Origin: JAHEEL01 sp039715165
GTDB taxonomy: Bacteria > Actinomycetota > Acidimicrobiia > Spongiisociales > UBA5794
Assembly: GCA_039715165.1 (NCBI GenBank)
Contig: JBDLHX010000001.1
Span: 1-64,000, forward strand
Length of the DNA stretch: 64,000 bases
Reading direction: 5' to 3'
Shown here: positions 7,277-16,097 of the stretch, piece by piece
How positions within the stretch are numbered: the stretch's first letter is position 1
Layout of the letters: every line of letters starts with the position of its first letter
The notes under the pieces: generated by a model
What the model was told of the DNA's origin: nothing
Databases searched by the model: none
The model's input: only the letters and a program-made list of their open reading frames with translations
Position numbers and translations under genes: made by a program

Positions 7277-9208
7277 ATGCGCCACGACGATGATCGCTCG
7301 CCGGGCGATGACCCGACGATGGACGACTCGGCCACTTCGGCCGACAGCGACGGCATCTCTGTGAGTGGTTTCGATGCCCCAGATGCACCGGGCGAGCCCG
7401 CTGCGGAAGTACTGTCTGGGGATATGGACGAACACGACCCTGAAGCGACCGACGAGCTCGAGCTCGCCGACATCCACAAGGACCTGGATCCCAAGCCCGC
7501 GCAGAACGATGCCGGCTTCGATGGCTGGCTCGATGGTGAGGAGCCCGAGGGCGGTGGCCCCTACGAGGCCCTCGCCGAGGACGACGATGGCGCGGCCGAG
7601 ATCGCGGATTGGATGGCGTTCACGAGTGGGGGAGCGTCCGACGAGCCCTCCGACGAACCCGAAGTAGTCGTCGACGTGACCGATGCGGCCGTCGCCGACG
7701 AGGCCGAATCGGAGAGCGCCGACGACGACCACGACGACACGATCGAGTTCTACCCGGATGAGCCGGAGACGGACGAGCCGGTCGCCGACACGGGGGAGCT
7801 CGGGGAGATCGCCTCACCAATCGGTGAGACCGAAGAGATAGATCCACCGGTCGACGACATCGAGGAGACGGTGGCCCCGGAGGCCGAGACGGAAGAAGAC
7901 GTTGCTCCTGCGGGCGGACTCGAAGAAGGCGGAGAGCCGGATCCCGACGAACTCATGGTGATACCGGCAGTCCGCGTCGACGAGGATGATGACGCCGAGG
8001 AAGAGGGAGCGTCCGTCGAAGACGAGCCCCCGACCGAGGACGAAGCTCCGACGGTGTCTGCAGAAGAACCGGTTGCCGGTGGTGACGACGGGGACTTGGT
8101 TCCGGATGAATCGCTCTCGATGGACACCGGCGAAGTGCCCGTTATCGGAGATCTCTCCTCAGTAGACCAGGAAGGCGACGCCTCTGCTGCCGTCTTCGAT
8201 TTTGAGGAGTTGACGGAGGACCACTACCTACAAGCCGCGACTCGCGAACACCAGGATCTCGCGGCGGCGATCGTCGCCGCGGAGGCCGAGGACACCGAGC
8301 AGGTTGCCCTCGCTGCGGCAATCCCCGGCCTCGACTCCGGCGTCGTGGGGTTCGATGACGTCGTCGCCTCGGAAGGCGGCGAGTCGGCTGCTCCTGTGAA
8401 GCCGCCTGCCTCATCCGACCTCGTCTTGCGCGTCGGGACGGCTGTGGCGCTCCTCGCAGCGTTCTTCCTCTCCCTTATGTGGAGACCGGCGCTCATCGTG
8501 TTCGTTCTCGCAGCGCTCGTCGTTGCGGCGGGCGAGTTCTACAGCGTTCTCATCCACCGCGGATACAAGCCGGTGTCGATCTTCGGCTTCCTCGGCATCA
8601 TCGGGGCGGGCCTCGGAACCGTCGTATGGGGGGTCATCGCGATACCCATCGCGTTCGCCGTCATGATCACCGCGATCCTGCTGTTCGACGCCGTGAGCAA
8701 GCGGAGGCAGGGCGCAGTGAGCGGATTCGCGGCAACGATCGTCGTCGCAGTCTGGGTTGGTGGTTTCGGCGCATTCGCATTTGAGATCATCGCGTCAGAC
8801 AACTACCGATCCCTCGTCCTGATCATCGTCGCGTCGGTTGCAATCGTCGACATCGCTGCCTACTTCGTCGGACGCTCGATCGGGAGACGGCCGCTCGCGC
8901 CGGTCATCTCGCCCAAGAAGACGATCGAGGGCTACATCGGTGGAGTGCTGATGGCATTCCTCGCAGGCATCGTCGCCAGCTTCTTCGTCGAAGCGATGGA
9001 CCTTCCCGCGGGTCTGCTCTTCGGTGCCGTTGTCGCGGTGTTCGCCCCGCTCGGTGATCTCGCTGTGTCGGCGGCGAAGCGCTCACTCGACATCAAGGAC
9101 ATGGGGTCGATCCTGCCCGGCCACGGAGGTCTCCTCGACCGCATCGACGCGATCATCGCCGTTGTGCCGGCCGGCTGGGCAGTGTTCGCATGGCTGGGCC
9201 TGCTCTGA
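7277..9208 (+). CDS. cdsA: phosphatidate cytidylyltransferase with a giant acidic N-terminal extension
   Basis: The C-terminal 260 residues or so are a normal multi-pass CdsA enzyme that makes CDP-diacylglycerol from phosphatidate and CTP. The family signature is complete: AAKRSLDIKDMGSILPGHGG followed by LLDRID, with PKKTIEGYIGG before it. The first 375 residues or so are a low-complexity Asp/Glu-rich region with almost no basic residues and no recognised domain, making the protein 643 residues, over twice the family norm. The extension lies before the first membrane segment and should be cytosolic. The frame is open throughout and the ATG at 7277 has a GGAGG upstream. An internal start such as ATG 7424 cannot be excluded, but even that leaves a long acidic segment. 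Confidence 0.9.
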   Translation: MRHDDDRSPGDDPTMDDSATSADSDGISVSGFDAPDAPGEPAAEVLSGDMDEHDPEATDELELADIHKDLDPKPAQNDAGFDGWLDGEEPEGGGPYEALAEDDDGAAEIADWMAFTSGGASDEPSDEPEVVVDVTDAAVADEAESESADDDHDDTIEFYPDEPETDEPVADTGELGEIASPIGETEEIDPPVDDIEETVAPEAETEEDVAPAGGLEEGGEPDPDELMVIPAVRVDEDDDAEEEGASVEDEPPTEDEAPTVSAEEPVAGGDDGDLVPDESLSMDTGEVPVIGDLSSVDQEGDASAAVFDFEELTEDHYLQAATREHQDLAAAIVAAEAEDTEQVALAAAIPGLDSGVVGFDDVVASEGGESAAPVKPPASSDLVLRVGTAVALLAAFFLSLMWRPALIVFVLAALVVAAGEFYSVLIHRGYKPVSIFGFLGIIGAGLGTVVWGVIAIPIAFAVMITAILLFDAVSKRRQGAVSGFAATIVVAVWVGGFGAFAFEIIASDNYRSLVLIIVASVAIVDIAAYFVGRSIGRRPLAPVISPKKTIEGYIGGVLMAFLAGIVASFFVEAMDLPAGLLFGAVVAVFAPLGDLAVSAAKRSLDIKDMGSILPGHGGLLDRIDAIIAVVPAGWAVFAWLGLL

Positions 9209-10344
9209 ACCCGGTCGTCGTTCTCGGCGCCACCGGCTCGATTGGATCGCAGACGCTCGAGGTCGCCGATCGTCACGGCTATCCCGTGGCGGCCCTCGCG
9301 GCCGGACGCCTCTCTCCCGCGTTCCTCGAGCTCGCCGCCCGCTACCCCGATGCCCTGGCCGCCGTCGCCACGGAGCCGGAGACGCCGGTCGGCTATCCCG
9401 TGGACGCGAGGATCGAGTTCGGTGCCGATGCCGTCGCCGCCCTGGCACAAATCCCGGCATCCACGGTGGTCAACGGCATCGTCGGTGCTGCCGGCCTCGA
9501 GTCGTCGCTCTCGGCCCTGGAGGTAGGGAATCGGCTCGCTCTTGCAAACAAGGAGAGCTTGCTCGTCGGTGGGCCGCTCATCCTCGATGCGCTCGATCGC
9601 GGGGATGGTGAGCTCATCCCGGTGGACAGCGAGCACTCTGCGATCTGGCAGTGCCTTGCGGGGGAGGCGGCCGATGGCGTTCGGAGAGTGATCCTCACGG
9701 CATCCGGTGGTCCCTTCCACAGCCGGCCCGATATCGACCTCGCCGCGGTGACGGTCGACCAGGCGCTGGCGCATCCCACGTGGGACATGGGGCCCCGCAT
9801 CACGGTCGACTCGGCAACGCTCATGAACAAGGCGTTCGAGGTGATCGAGGCGCACTTCCTGTTCGGGCTGCAGTACGACCAGATCGACGTCGTCATCCAC
9901 CCGACGAGCTACGTCCACTCGCTCGTCGAGTTCACCGACGGGGTCGTGAAAGCCGAGCTGGGCCCGCCCGACATGCGCAAGCCGATCCAGCGGGCGCTGA
10001 CCGCCCCGGGTCGGCTCCCGGCGCCGTCAGACCCCCTCGACCTTGTCGGTGTCAACTTGCGCTTTGAGGAACCGGATCGCGAGCGCTTCTCTGCTCTCGA
10101 TCTCGGCTACGAGGCCGGGCGGCGCGGCGGCAATGCTCCTGCAGTGCTCAACGCCGCGGATGAGGTCGCCGTGGCAGCGTTCCTCGACCATCGAATCCGA
10201 TTCGACGAGATCACCGACATCGTGAGCGATGCCCTTGATGCCGTGCCGCATTCTCCGGTCGAAACGCTCTCAGAAGCGCTCGCGGCAGACGCCGCAGGCC
10301 GGAACGCGGCCGCGGAAGCGGTGCATCTGAGGGCTTCCCGCTAA
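9190..10344 (+). CDS. dxr: 1-deoxy-D-xylulose 5-phosphate reductoisomerase
   Basis: Dxr converts DXP to MEP with NADPH, the committed step of the non-mevalonate isoprenoid pathway. The 384-residue protein shows the NADPH loop VVVLGATGSIGSQTLEV, the LANKESLLVGGPL motif, the metal-binding PVDSEHSAIWQCL segment, ILTASGGPF and HPTWDMGPRITVDSATLMNK. It overlaps the cdsA 3' end by 19 bp. With ispG at 11.7 kb it shows that the MEP pathway is used here. Confidence 0.97.
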   Translation: MAGPALNPVVVLGATGSIGSQTLEVADRHGYPVAALAAGRLSPAFLELAARYPDALAAVATEPETPVGYPVDARIEFGADAVAALAQIPASTVVNGIVGAAGLESSLSALEVGNRLALANKESLLVGGPLILDALDRGDGELIPVDSEHSAIWQCLAGEAADGVRRVILTASGGPFHSRPDIDLAAVTVDQALAHPTWDMGPRITVDSATLMNKAFEVIEAHFLFGLQYDQIDVVIHPTSYVHSLVEFTDGVVKAELGPPDMRKPIQRALTAPGRLPAPSDPLDLVGVNLRFEEPDRERFSALDLGYEAGRRGGNAPAVLNAADEVAVAAFLDHRIRFDEITDIVSDALDAVPHSPVETLSEALAADAAGRNAAAEAVHLRASR

Positions 10345-10396
10345 TCGGGAACGATGGGTACCGTGGAAGCATGAGATCAACCGGGGAAATGACCTG

Positions 10397-11557
10397 ATGG
10401 GTGCCACAGTCATGATCATCGGCATCGTGGCCATGGTGGTCATCCACGAACTGGGGCACTTCGTCGCCGCCAAGGCGTTCGGGATGAAAGCCACCGAGGC
10501 GTTCTTCGGGTTCGGTCCGCGCATCTGGTCGACGACACGCGGCGAGACCGAATACGGCATCAAGGCGATCCCGCTCGGCGGCTACGTGCGCATCATCGGG
10601 ATGAATCCTCTCGAAGAGATCGCGCCTGAAGACGAGGCACGCACGTACCGCACAGCCGTCTTCTGGAAGAAGTCGGTCGTCGTGCTCGCCGGCATCTTCA
10701 GCCACGTCGTCATGGCGGCACTGCTGCTCCTCATCGTGTTCTCCGTCTGGGGCGTCGTCACAACCGACGATGACGGCAAGGTCACCCCGACACTCTCCCT
10801 GTCTGTCGTTGCTTCGGTTACCCCGGAAGGGGATCCGTCGCCTGCCTCGCTCAGCGGATTCGCGGAAGGTGACACGCTGCTCACCTACCAGGGAGCACCG
10901 CTTGGATCGTGGGAGGAGTTCGTCGATCGAGTCCGGGCCGACGGAGGTCGAGCGGTCACCGTGGGCTACGAGCGAGACGGCATCGCGGCGGACGCGACGA
11001 TGACGCTCGCGCTCGTCGACAAGCCGGTCATCGGCGACGATGGCAAGGTCATGACCGACGGGGACGGAGACGTCGTCTACGAAGAGGTCGGTTACTTCGG
11101 CGCGGCCCCCTCAGTGCAGCGTGAACACCCCGGAGTCGTCGGGACGATCGGCGCTATCGGTCGCGGCATCGGCGAGGCCATCGTCCAGAGCTTCCGAGGC
11201 CTCTGGCAGATGGTGATCGGGTTGCCCGAGCTCGTCATGTCCATGTTCGGCGGAAGCGAGGAGGTCCTCGACGAGGTGCGGCCGATCAGCCCCATCGGTC
11301 TCGTCCGTCTCGCAGGTCCGCTCGAAAGCACGCTCATGATGCTCGCCCTCGTCAACATCTTCGTCGGCGTGCTCAACTTCATCCCGCTCTACCCGTTCGA
11401 CGGCGGTCACTTCGCCGTGGCGATCTACGAGAAGGTCTCAGGGCGCACGCCCGACGTCACGAAGCTGCTCCCCGTCGCTGCCGTGGTGATCGTGTTCCTG
11501 ATCACGGTGGGGTTCATGGGGGTCTACCTCGACATCTTCAAGCCGATCCAGCTGTAG
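10397..11557 (+). CDS. rseP: RseP/RasP site-2 intramembrane zinc metalloprotease
   Basis: This 386-residue protein cleaves membrane-embedded substrates such as anti-sigma factors. The zinc site HELGH lies in the first membrane helix (residues 17-21), and the second motif NFIPLYPFDGGH is near 330, in the penultimate helix. A PDZ domain lies between them (about 130-210), with an Asp-rich loop (DKPVIGDDGKVMTDGDGD) not typical of the family. It lies downstream of dxr and probably shares its transcript. Composite repeat B follows. Confidence 0.94.
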   Translation: MGATVMIIGIVAMVVIHELGHFVAAKAFGMKATEAFFGFGPRIWSTTRGETEYGIKAIPLGGYVRIIGMNPLEEIAPEDEARTYRTAVFWKKSVVVLAGIFSHVVMAALLLLIVFSVWGVVTTDDDGKVTPTLSLSVVASVTPEGDPSPASLSGFAEGDTLLTYQGAPLGSWEEFVDRVRADGGRAVTVGYERDGIAADATMTLALVDKPVIGDDGKVMTDGDGDVVYEEVGYFGAAPSVQREHPGVVGTIGAIGRGIGEAIVQSFRGLWQMVIGLPELVMSMFGGSEEVLDEVRPISPIGLVRLAGPLESTLMMLALVNIFVGVLNFIPLYPFDGGHFAVAIYEKVSGRTPDVTKLLPVAAVVIVFLITVGFMGVYLDIFKPIQL

Positions 11558-11573
11558 CAGCGCGAGGCGCTGC

Positions 11574-11644
11574 GTAGACCAGTAGCCAAGTAGCCAAGAA
11601 GCTGACGACTTCGCACTTCGCCACTGAGCTACTCGGCTACTTCT
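11574..11644. repeat. composite intergenic repeat B (AGTAGCCA words)
   Basis: The words AGTAGCCA AGTAGCCA AG are repeated in tandem (11581-11600), preceded by a related GTAGACC. The 3' arm (CTTCGCCACTGAGCTACTCG and GCTACTTC) is an imperfect complement of the same words. The transcript could form one long imperfect hairpin. It lies between the rseP stop and the ispG promoter, as expected for a terminator or a genomic repeat that targets transcription-unit ends. Confidence 0.6.
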
Positions 11645-11647
11645 CCC

Positions 11648-11653
11648 TAGCAT
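11648..11653 (+). promoter_or_regulatory. candidate ispG promoter -10, leaderless
   Basis: TAGCAT ends 7 nt before the ispG ATG at 11660, and there is no Shine-Dalgarno sequence in the gap (CACCCC). The same spacing is seen before yifB, dnaE2 and the LCP gene. Confidence 0.45.
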
Positions 11654-11659
11654 CACCCC

Positions 11660-12877
11660 ATGGCCATCGAGCGCAGGCAGTCCCGCCAACTTCATGTCGG
11701 TGACGTTCCCGTCGGAGGCGGTGCGCCGATCACCGTGCAGTCGATGACGACGACGAAGACTGCCGACGTCGATGCCACGCTCGCGCAGGTCTACGCGCTG
11801 AGTGGGGCAGGCGCCGACATCGTTCGGATCACGTGCAACGACGTCGAGGCCGCGCAGGGGCTTGCCGAAATCGTCCCGCGTTCCCCGGTGCCGGTCATCG
11901 CCGACATCCACTTCCAGCACCGGCTCGCGCTGGCTGCGCTCGAAGCCGGCGTGGCCGGCCTCCGCCTCAATCCGGGGAACATCCGCAAGGAGAAGCACAT
12001 CAAAGAGGTCGCTCGGGCCGCCGCGGATGCGGGCGTCTCGATCCGCGTCGGCGTGAATGCCGGGTCGCTCGATAAGGACCTTCTCGAGGAGTTCGGTGCA
12101 CCCGTTCCCGAAGCGCTCGTTCGATCGGCCGAGCACGAGATCGCATACCTCGAGGACGTCGGCTTCCACGACATCAAGATCTCCGTGAAGCACTCGAATG
12201 TTCCTCGGATGGTCGAGTCATACCGTCTCCTCGCGGAACGCGTCCCGTATCCGCTGCACTTGGGCGTTACCGAGGCAGGGCCGCCGCCGGGTGGGCTCAT
12301 CAAATCGGTAGCCGGCATCGCGACGCTGCTCCTTGAGGGGATCGGCGACACGATCCGATTCTCTCTCACCGCCGACCCGGTCGAAGAGGCGAAAGCCGGA
12401 AGACAGCTTCTCGAGTACCTCGGTCTCAGGGAGCGCACCGGACTCGACCTCATCGCGTGCCCGTCGTGCGGGCGGGCCGAAGTCGACGTCATCAAGGTCA
12501 CGAGAGAAGCGACAGCCGCCCTCGAGGCAGCGAACCTCCCGATCCAGGTAGCGATCATGGGGTGCATCGTCAACGGTCCCGGCGAGGCCCGGGAAGCGGA
12601 CATCGGAATCGCTGCAGGGCGAGGCAAAGGGCATCTCTTCATCAAGGGGCAGGTCGTTCGTGTCGTGCCGGAGGAAGAGATGGTTGATGCGCTCGTCGAC
12701 GAGGCCCGACGGCTCGTCGAGGAAGGCGTTGAGGCACGACTTGCGGCTGCGGACGTAACGGCAGAAGACCTCGCAAGCGAGGAGAGGATCGAACTCATCG
12801 AGCTTCGAGGCGATGCAAATCGTGCAGCGGACCGCCGTGCCGCCGTCGCCGACATCGCCGTCGGTGAGGACGAGTGA
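11660..12877 (+). CDS. ispG: 4-hydroxy-3-methylbut-2-enyl diphosphate synthase (flavodoxin)
   Basis: IspG performs the reductive ring opening of MEcPP to HMBPP in the MEP pathway with a 4Fe-4S cluster. The 405-residue protein has the TIM-barrel N-terminal half (QSMTTTKTADVDATLAQVYA, GLRLNPGNIRKEKH) and the cluster ligands in ACPSCGR (about 267 and 270) and GCIVNGPGEA (about 302). It is slightly longer than E. coli IspG, with a C-terminal tail. It overlaps the protease gene by 4 bp (GTGA). Confidence 0.97.
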   Translation: MAIERRQSRQLHVGDVPVGGGAPITVQSMTTTKTADVDATLAQVYALSGAGADIVRITCNDVEAAQGLAEIVPRSPVPVIADIHFQHRLALAALEAGVAGLRLNPGNIRKEKHIKEVARAAADAGVSIRVGVNAGSLDKDLLEEFGAPVPEALVRSAEHEIAYLEDVGFHDIKISVKHSNVPRMVESYRLLAERVPYPLHLGVTEAGPPPGGLIKSVAGIATLLLEGIGDTIRFSLTADPVEEAKAGRQLLEYLGLRERTGLDLIACPSCGRAEVDVIKVTREATAALEAANLPIQVAIMGCIVNGPGEAREADIGIAAGRGKGHLFIKGQVVRVVPEEEMVDALVDEARRLVEEGVEARLAAADVTAEDLASEERIELIELRGDANRAADRRAAVADIAVGEDE

Positions 12878-14253
12878 CCAGTCGCGCCACAACCGCGGTG
12901 GCCTTCCTCGCGGCGGCAGCGCTGCTGGCATCGTGCACCCCCGCGGAATCGGCTCCATCGTCGACGAGTTCGCCGGCCGGCTCGACGGCGACTGCCGCTG
13001 CTGAAGCAGACGGGACCGCCCCGGCCGAACGCATCTACGAGCAGGTGGCGTCTTCGATCGCGTCAATCGAGACCGACATCGCCGGCGGCAGCGGCGTGCT
13101 CATCGAGGGCGACGTCGTGCTGACGGCTGCTCACGTCGTTTGGCCGTATCGATCCGTACGCGTCGTCTTCCCGAATGGAGTCGAGATCAATCGTGCGCCG
13201 GTCATTGGATGGGACCCGTTCGGCGACCTTGCGCTCATCGACGTCTCCGGGGCCGACCGACTGCCCGAGGCGGTGAAGACGGGGGACGGCGAGTCGATTC
13301 CGTTCGGCCGACCCGTGTACCTCGTCGGCTATCCGGGCGAGTCCGAGGCGTATCCGCAACCGACGATCACCCAGGGAATCCTGTCACGAACCCGGGAGTG
13401 GGAGGCTGGGGAGTGGACGTTCCTGCAGACGGACACCACCGTCACCGGCGGCCAGAGCGGCGGAGCACTCGTCGATGAACACGGGTCGGTCATCGGGATC
13501 ACGAACTTCAGCCTGCTCGAGGAGTTCGGGCTCTCGGGCTCCCTCGCCGACGCCGCCGAGACGATCGCCGGCATGAAGGCAGGCGAGGATGTCGGCGGCC
13601 TCGGCGACAGGCTGCCACCGATCGAGCGAGGCGCCGACATGCATCGCCTGCAGTTCGACAACGTGTGGCACGACTATGTGTTCGTTTTCGAGGCTCCGCT
13701 GTACTCGAACGTCAGCTTCACCGTGGAGAGCGATGAGGATCTGCAGTTGACGTTCGCGACGATCGACGGCTTCGAGATCGCCATCGCCGACGATTCACTC
13801 GATGGTGAAGAGACGATCGAAGAGCTCATCACCTACCGGGGACCGCACATCCTGCGAATCGACAACTACACCGGCGCAGCGAGCGGGCGCCTGCGCTCGA
13901 GTGAGGATCTCACGGAGTGGCCCGACTCCGACGATGGTCGGCATCTCACTCGGGACGCAACCATCGTCGGCAACATCGACTACCCCGGCGACTTCGACTG
14001 GCACCTCATCGAACTCGGCAAAGGTCAGGCCGTCACCATCGACGTCGACTCGATCGCGTTCGATCCGGTGCTCATGATCGACGGTCCCGAGGGACTCGGT
14101 CGCCTGCGAGCACTCGACGACGACTCCGGGGGAGGGCTGTTCGGGACCAACCCGAAGATCGTGTTCACGGCCCGCGAGGCGGGGACGTTCTTCGTGATCG
14201 TGGCCGACAGCGGCTCGACCGGCCCCGGCGCATACTCCTTGACGGTGGACTGA
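12874..14253 (+). CDS. secreted trypsin-like serine protease lipoprotein with C-terminal PPC-like domains
   Basis: The 459-residue protein starts with a lipoprotein signal (VAFLAAAALLASC, lipobox LLASC) followed by a Ser/Thr/Ala-rich linker. A DegP/trypsin-like domain carries His87 (VLTAAHVV), Asp118 (PFGDLALI) and Ser195 (TGGQSGGAL), so the triad is intact. No PDZ domain is seen. The C-terminal half looks like one or two bacterial pre-peptidase C-terminal (PPC) beta domains, ending in the typical GTFFVIVADSGSTGPGAYSL. The substrate is unknown. It is coupled to ispG by a GTGA overlap, with no obvious functional link. Confidence 0.85.
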   Translation: MTSRATTAVAFLAAAALLASCTPAESAPSSTSSPAGSTATAAAEADGTAPAERIYEQVASSIASIETDIAGGSGVLIEGDVVLTAAHVVWPYRSVRVVFPNGVEINRAPVIGWDPFGDLALIDVSGADRLPEAVKTGDGESIPFGRPVYLVGYPGESEAYPQPTITQGILSRTREWEAGEWTFLQTDTTVTGGQSGGALVDEHGSVIGITNFSLLEEFGLSGSLADAAETIAGMKAGEDVGGLGDRLPPIERGADMHRLQFDNVWHDYVFVFEAPLYSNVSFTVESDEDLQLTFATIDGFEIAIADDSLDGEETIEELITYRGPHILRIDNYTGAASGRLRSSEDLTEWPDSDDGRHLTRDATIVGNIDYPGDFDWHLIELGKGQAVTIDVDSIAFDPVLMIDGPEGLGRLRALDDDSGGGLFGTNPKIVFTAREAGTFFVIVADSGSTGPGAYSLTVD

Positions 14254-14347
14254 GCCGGCTTCGCCGGCGGTCGACAGTTGACGGTTGACGGTTGACGGCC
14301 AGACGACGCGGCAGAACACTCTGACTGTCCACTGTCCGCTGTCAGCC
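14254..14347. repeat. GC hairpin plus composite intergenic repeat C (TTGACGG words)
   Basis: Right after the stop codon comes a short hairpin GCCGGC-TTC-GCCGGC (14254-14268). Then come tandem words GACAGTTGACGGTTGACGG with a third TTGACGG (about 14272-14299), and a complementary arm of CTGACTGTCCACTGTCCGC and TGTCAGCC (14321-14347). Same design as repeats A, B and D with different words. It separates the protease gene from the proS promoter. Confidence 0.6.
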
Positions 14348-14350
14348 AGG

Positions 14351-14356
14351 TATCCT
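14351..14356 (+). promoter_or_regulatory. candidate proS promoter -10
   Basis: TATCCT lies just downstream of repeat C and 31 nt before the TTG start of proS, leaving room for the TTGGAG ribosome-binding site. Confidence 0.35.
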
Positions 14357-14387
14357 CGGCGTCTTCACACACCATTGGAGCCTTCTC

Positions 14388-16097
14388 TTGCGCTGGTCAC
14401 AGGCGTTCATCCCCACCCTCCGCGACGATCCCGCCGACGCCGAAGCGGCGAGCCATCGCCTCCTCATCCGAGCCGGCTACGCCCGGCAGCTCATGGCAGG
14501 TGGCTATTCGATCCTGCCACTCGGTCAGCGGGTGCGGATGAAGATCATGAACATCATCCGTGAGGAGATCGACGGTATCGGCGGTCAGGAGCTGCTGCTC
14601 ACCGCGCTGCACCCTCGCGAGATCTGGGAGAAGACCGGTCGCGCCGAGACGATGGCCGACATCCTGTTCTCGGTCACGGACACCCGAGGCGGCAGCGCGA
14701 TCCTCGGCCCGACCCACGAAGAGATCTTCACCACGATCGCAACCGAATTGACGTCGTACAAGCAGGTGCCGCAGCTCTGGTATCAGATCCAGACGAAGTT
14801 CCGCGACGAGCCGCGCCCGAAGTCGGGTCTGCTGCGCGTTCGCGAGTTCACCATGAAGGACTCATACAGCTTCGACATCGACACGGCGGGTCTCGACGTG
14901 CAGTTCGACCGGCACTTCGCCGCCTACACGCGCATCTTTGAGCGGATCGGTGTCACTGCGATTCCCGTGGAGGCGTCATCGGGGGCGATGGGAGGATCGG
15001 ACTCGGTCGAGTTCATGGTCCCCTCACCCGCGGGGGAGGACAATGTCGCTCACTGTCCCGAGTGTGGCTACGCCGCCAACGTGGAGCGGGCAACGTCTGC
15101 GATCCCGAAGGCAATCGACGAACCGGGACCGGCGGAGCCGGAGCGATTCCCGACGCCTGGGGTGCACACGATTCTCGACCTCGTCGAGTTCGACGGCGGA
15201 GCATCGGCCGATCGTCAGATCAAGACGCTCGTGTACATGCTCGACGACGAACCAGCGCTCGTTCTGTTGCGCGGCGACCACGACCTCCAGGAGCAGAAGC
15301 TCCTGGACGGGACGGGCGCCGTCGAGGTTCGGCCTGCGCACCCGGAAGAGATTCGTGACCTCCTTGGGGCGGATGCTGGGAGCCTCGGCGCGGTCGGTGT
15401 GAACGGACCCCGCATCCTGGCCGATCATCAGCTCGTCGACCGCACGAACATGGTCACCGGCGCGAACCTCGACGATCACCACCTGCGCGGTGTTGACATG
15501 CGACGGGACATCGAGGTCACCGAGTGGCTCGATCTTCGGACAGTGGTCGCAGGTGAGGCATGCCCTTCGTGCGGCGAGACGCTCGAGATCTTCCGCGGGA
15601 TCGAGGCAGGACACATCTTCAAGCTCGGGACGAAGTTCTCTGTTGCTCTTGGAGCAATGGTTCTCGACGCCGACGGCACGGCAGTACCGCTCGTGATGGG
15701 GTCCTACGGCATCGGCGTGGAGCGCAACGTGGCGGCCGCAGTCGAGCAGAACCATGATGAGCGCGGGATCGTCTGGCCCGTCTCCATCGCGCCGTACGAG
15801 GTCGTGATCACCGCCGTGAAGATCGACGACGAGGCGACGATGTCCGTCTCCGAGAAGCTCTACGAGGACCTCACCGACGCCGGCATCGATGTTCTCCTCG
15901 ACGATCGAGCCGAGCGGCCCGGTGTGAAATTCAACGACGCGGAGCTCATCGGTATCCCATATCGGGTCACCGTTGGCCCCCGCGGGCTCGCGAACGGCAT
16001 TGTGGAGTTCGTTGAACGACGCTCGGGCGACAAGAGTGAACTTGCGGTCAGCGACGTTGTAGCCAACGTCGTCGACCGAGTAGCAAGTAGCAAGTAG
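14388..16097 (+). CDS. proS: prolyl-tRNA synthetase (bacterial type, with editing domain)
   Basis: This 569-residue class II enzyme charges tRNA-Pro. It has motif 1 (LPLGQRVRMKIMNIIREEID), motif 2 (YQIQTKFRDEPRPKSGLLRV) and motif 3 (VMGSYGIGVERNVAAAVEQN). The editing insertion domain lies between motifs 2 and 3, and an anticodon-binding domain is at the C-terminus. The start is TTG 14388 (MRWSQAFIPTLRDDP) with TTGGAG upstream. The last five or six codons (VASSK and stop) are formed by the AGTAGCAAGTAGCAAGTAG words of repeat D, so the repeat has become part of the gene. Confidence 0.96.
   Translation: MRWSQAFIPTLRDDPADAEAASHRLLIRAGYARQLMAGGYSILPLGQRVRMKIMNIIREEIDGIGGQELLLTALHPREIWEKTGRAETMADILFSVTDTRGGSAILGPTHEEIFTTIATELTSYKQVPQLWYQIQTKFRDEPRPKSGLLRVREFTMKDSYSFDIDTAGLDVQFDRHFAAYTRIFERIGVTAIPVEASSGAMGGSDSVEFMVPSPAGEDNVAHCPECGYAANVERATSAIPKAIDEPGPAEPERFPTPGVHTILDLVEFDGGASADRQIKTLVYMLDDEPALVLLRGDHDLQEQKLLDGTGAVEVRPAHPEEIRDLLGADAGSLGAVGVNGPRILADHQLVDRTNMVTGANLDDHHLRGVDMRRDIEVTEWLDLRTVVAGEACPSCGETLEIFRGIEAGHIFKLGTKFSVALGAMVLDADGTAVPLVMGSYGIGVERNVAAAVEQNHDERGIVWPVSIAPYEVVITAVKIDDEATMSVSEKLYEDLTDAGIDVLLDDRAERPGVKFNDAELIGIPYRVTVGPRGLANGIVEFVERRSGDKSELAVSDVVANVVDRVASSK

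Noticed and set aside
12874..14253. HtrA/DegP assignment
   Set aside because: No PDZ domain; the C-terminal half is PPC-like, so only a general trypsin-like call is made.
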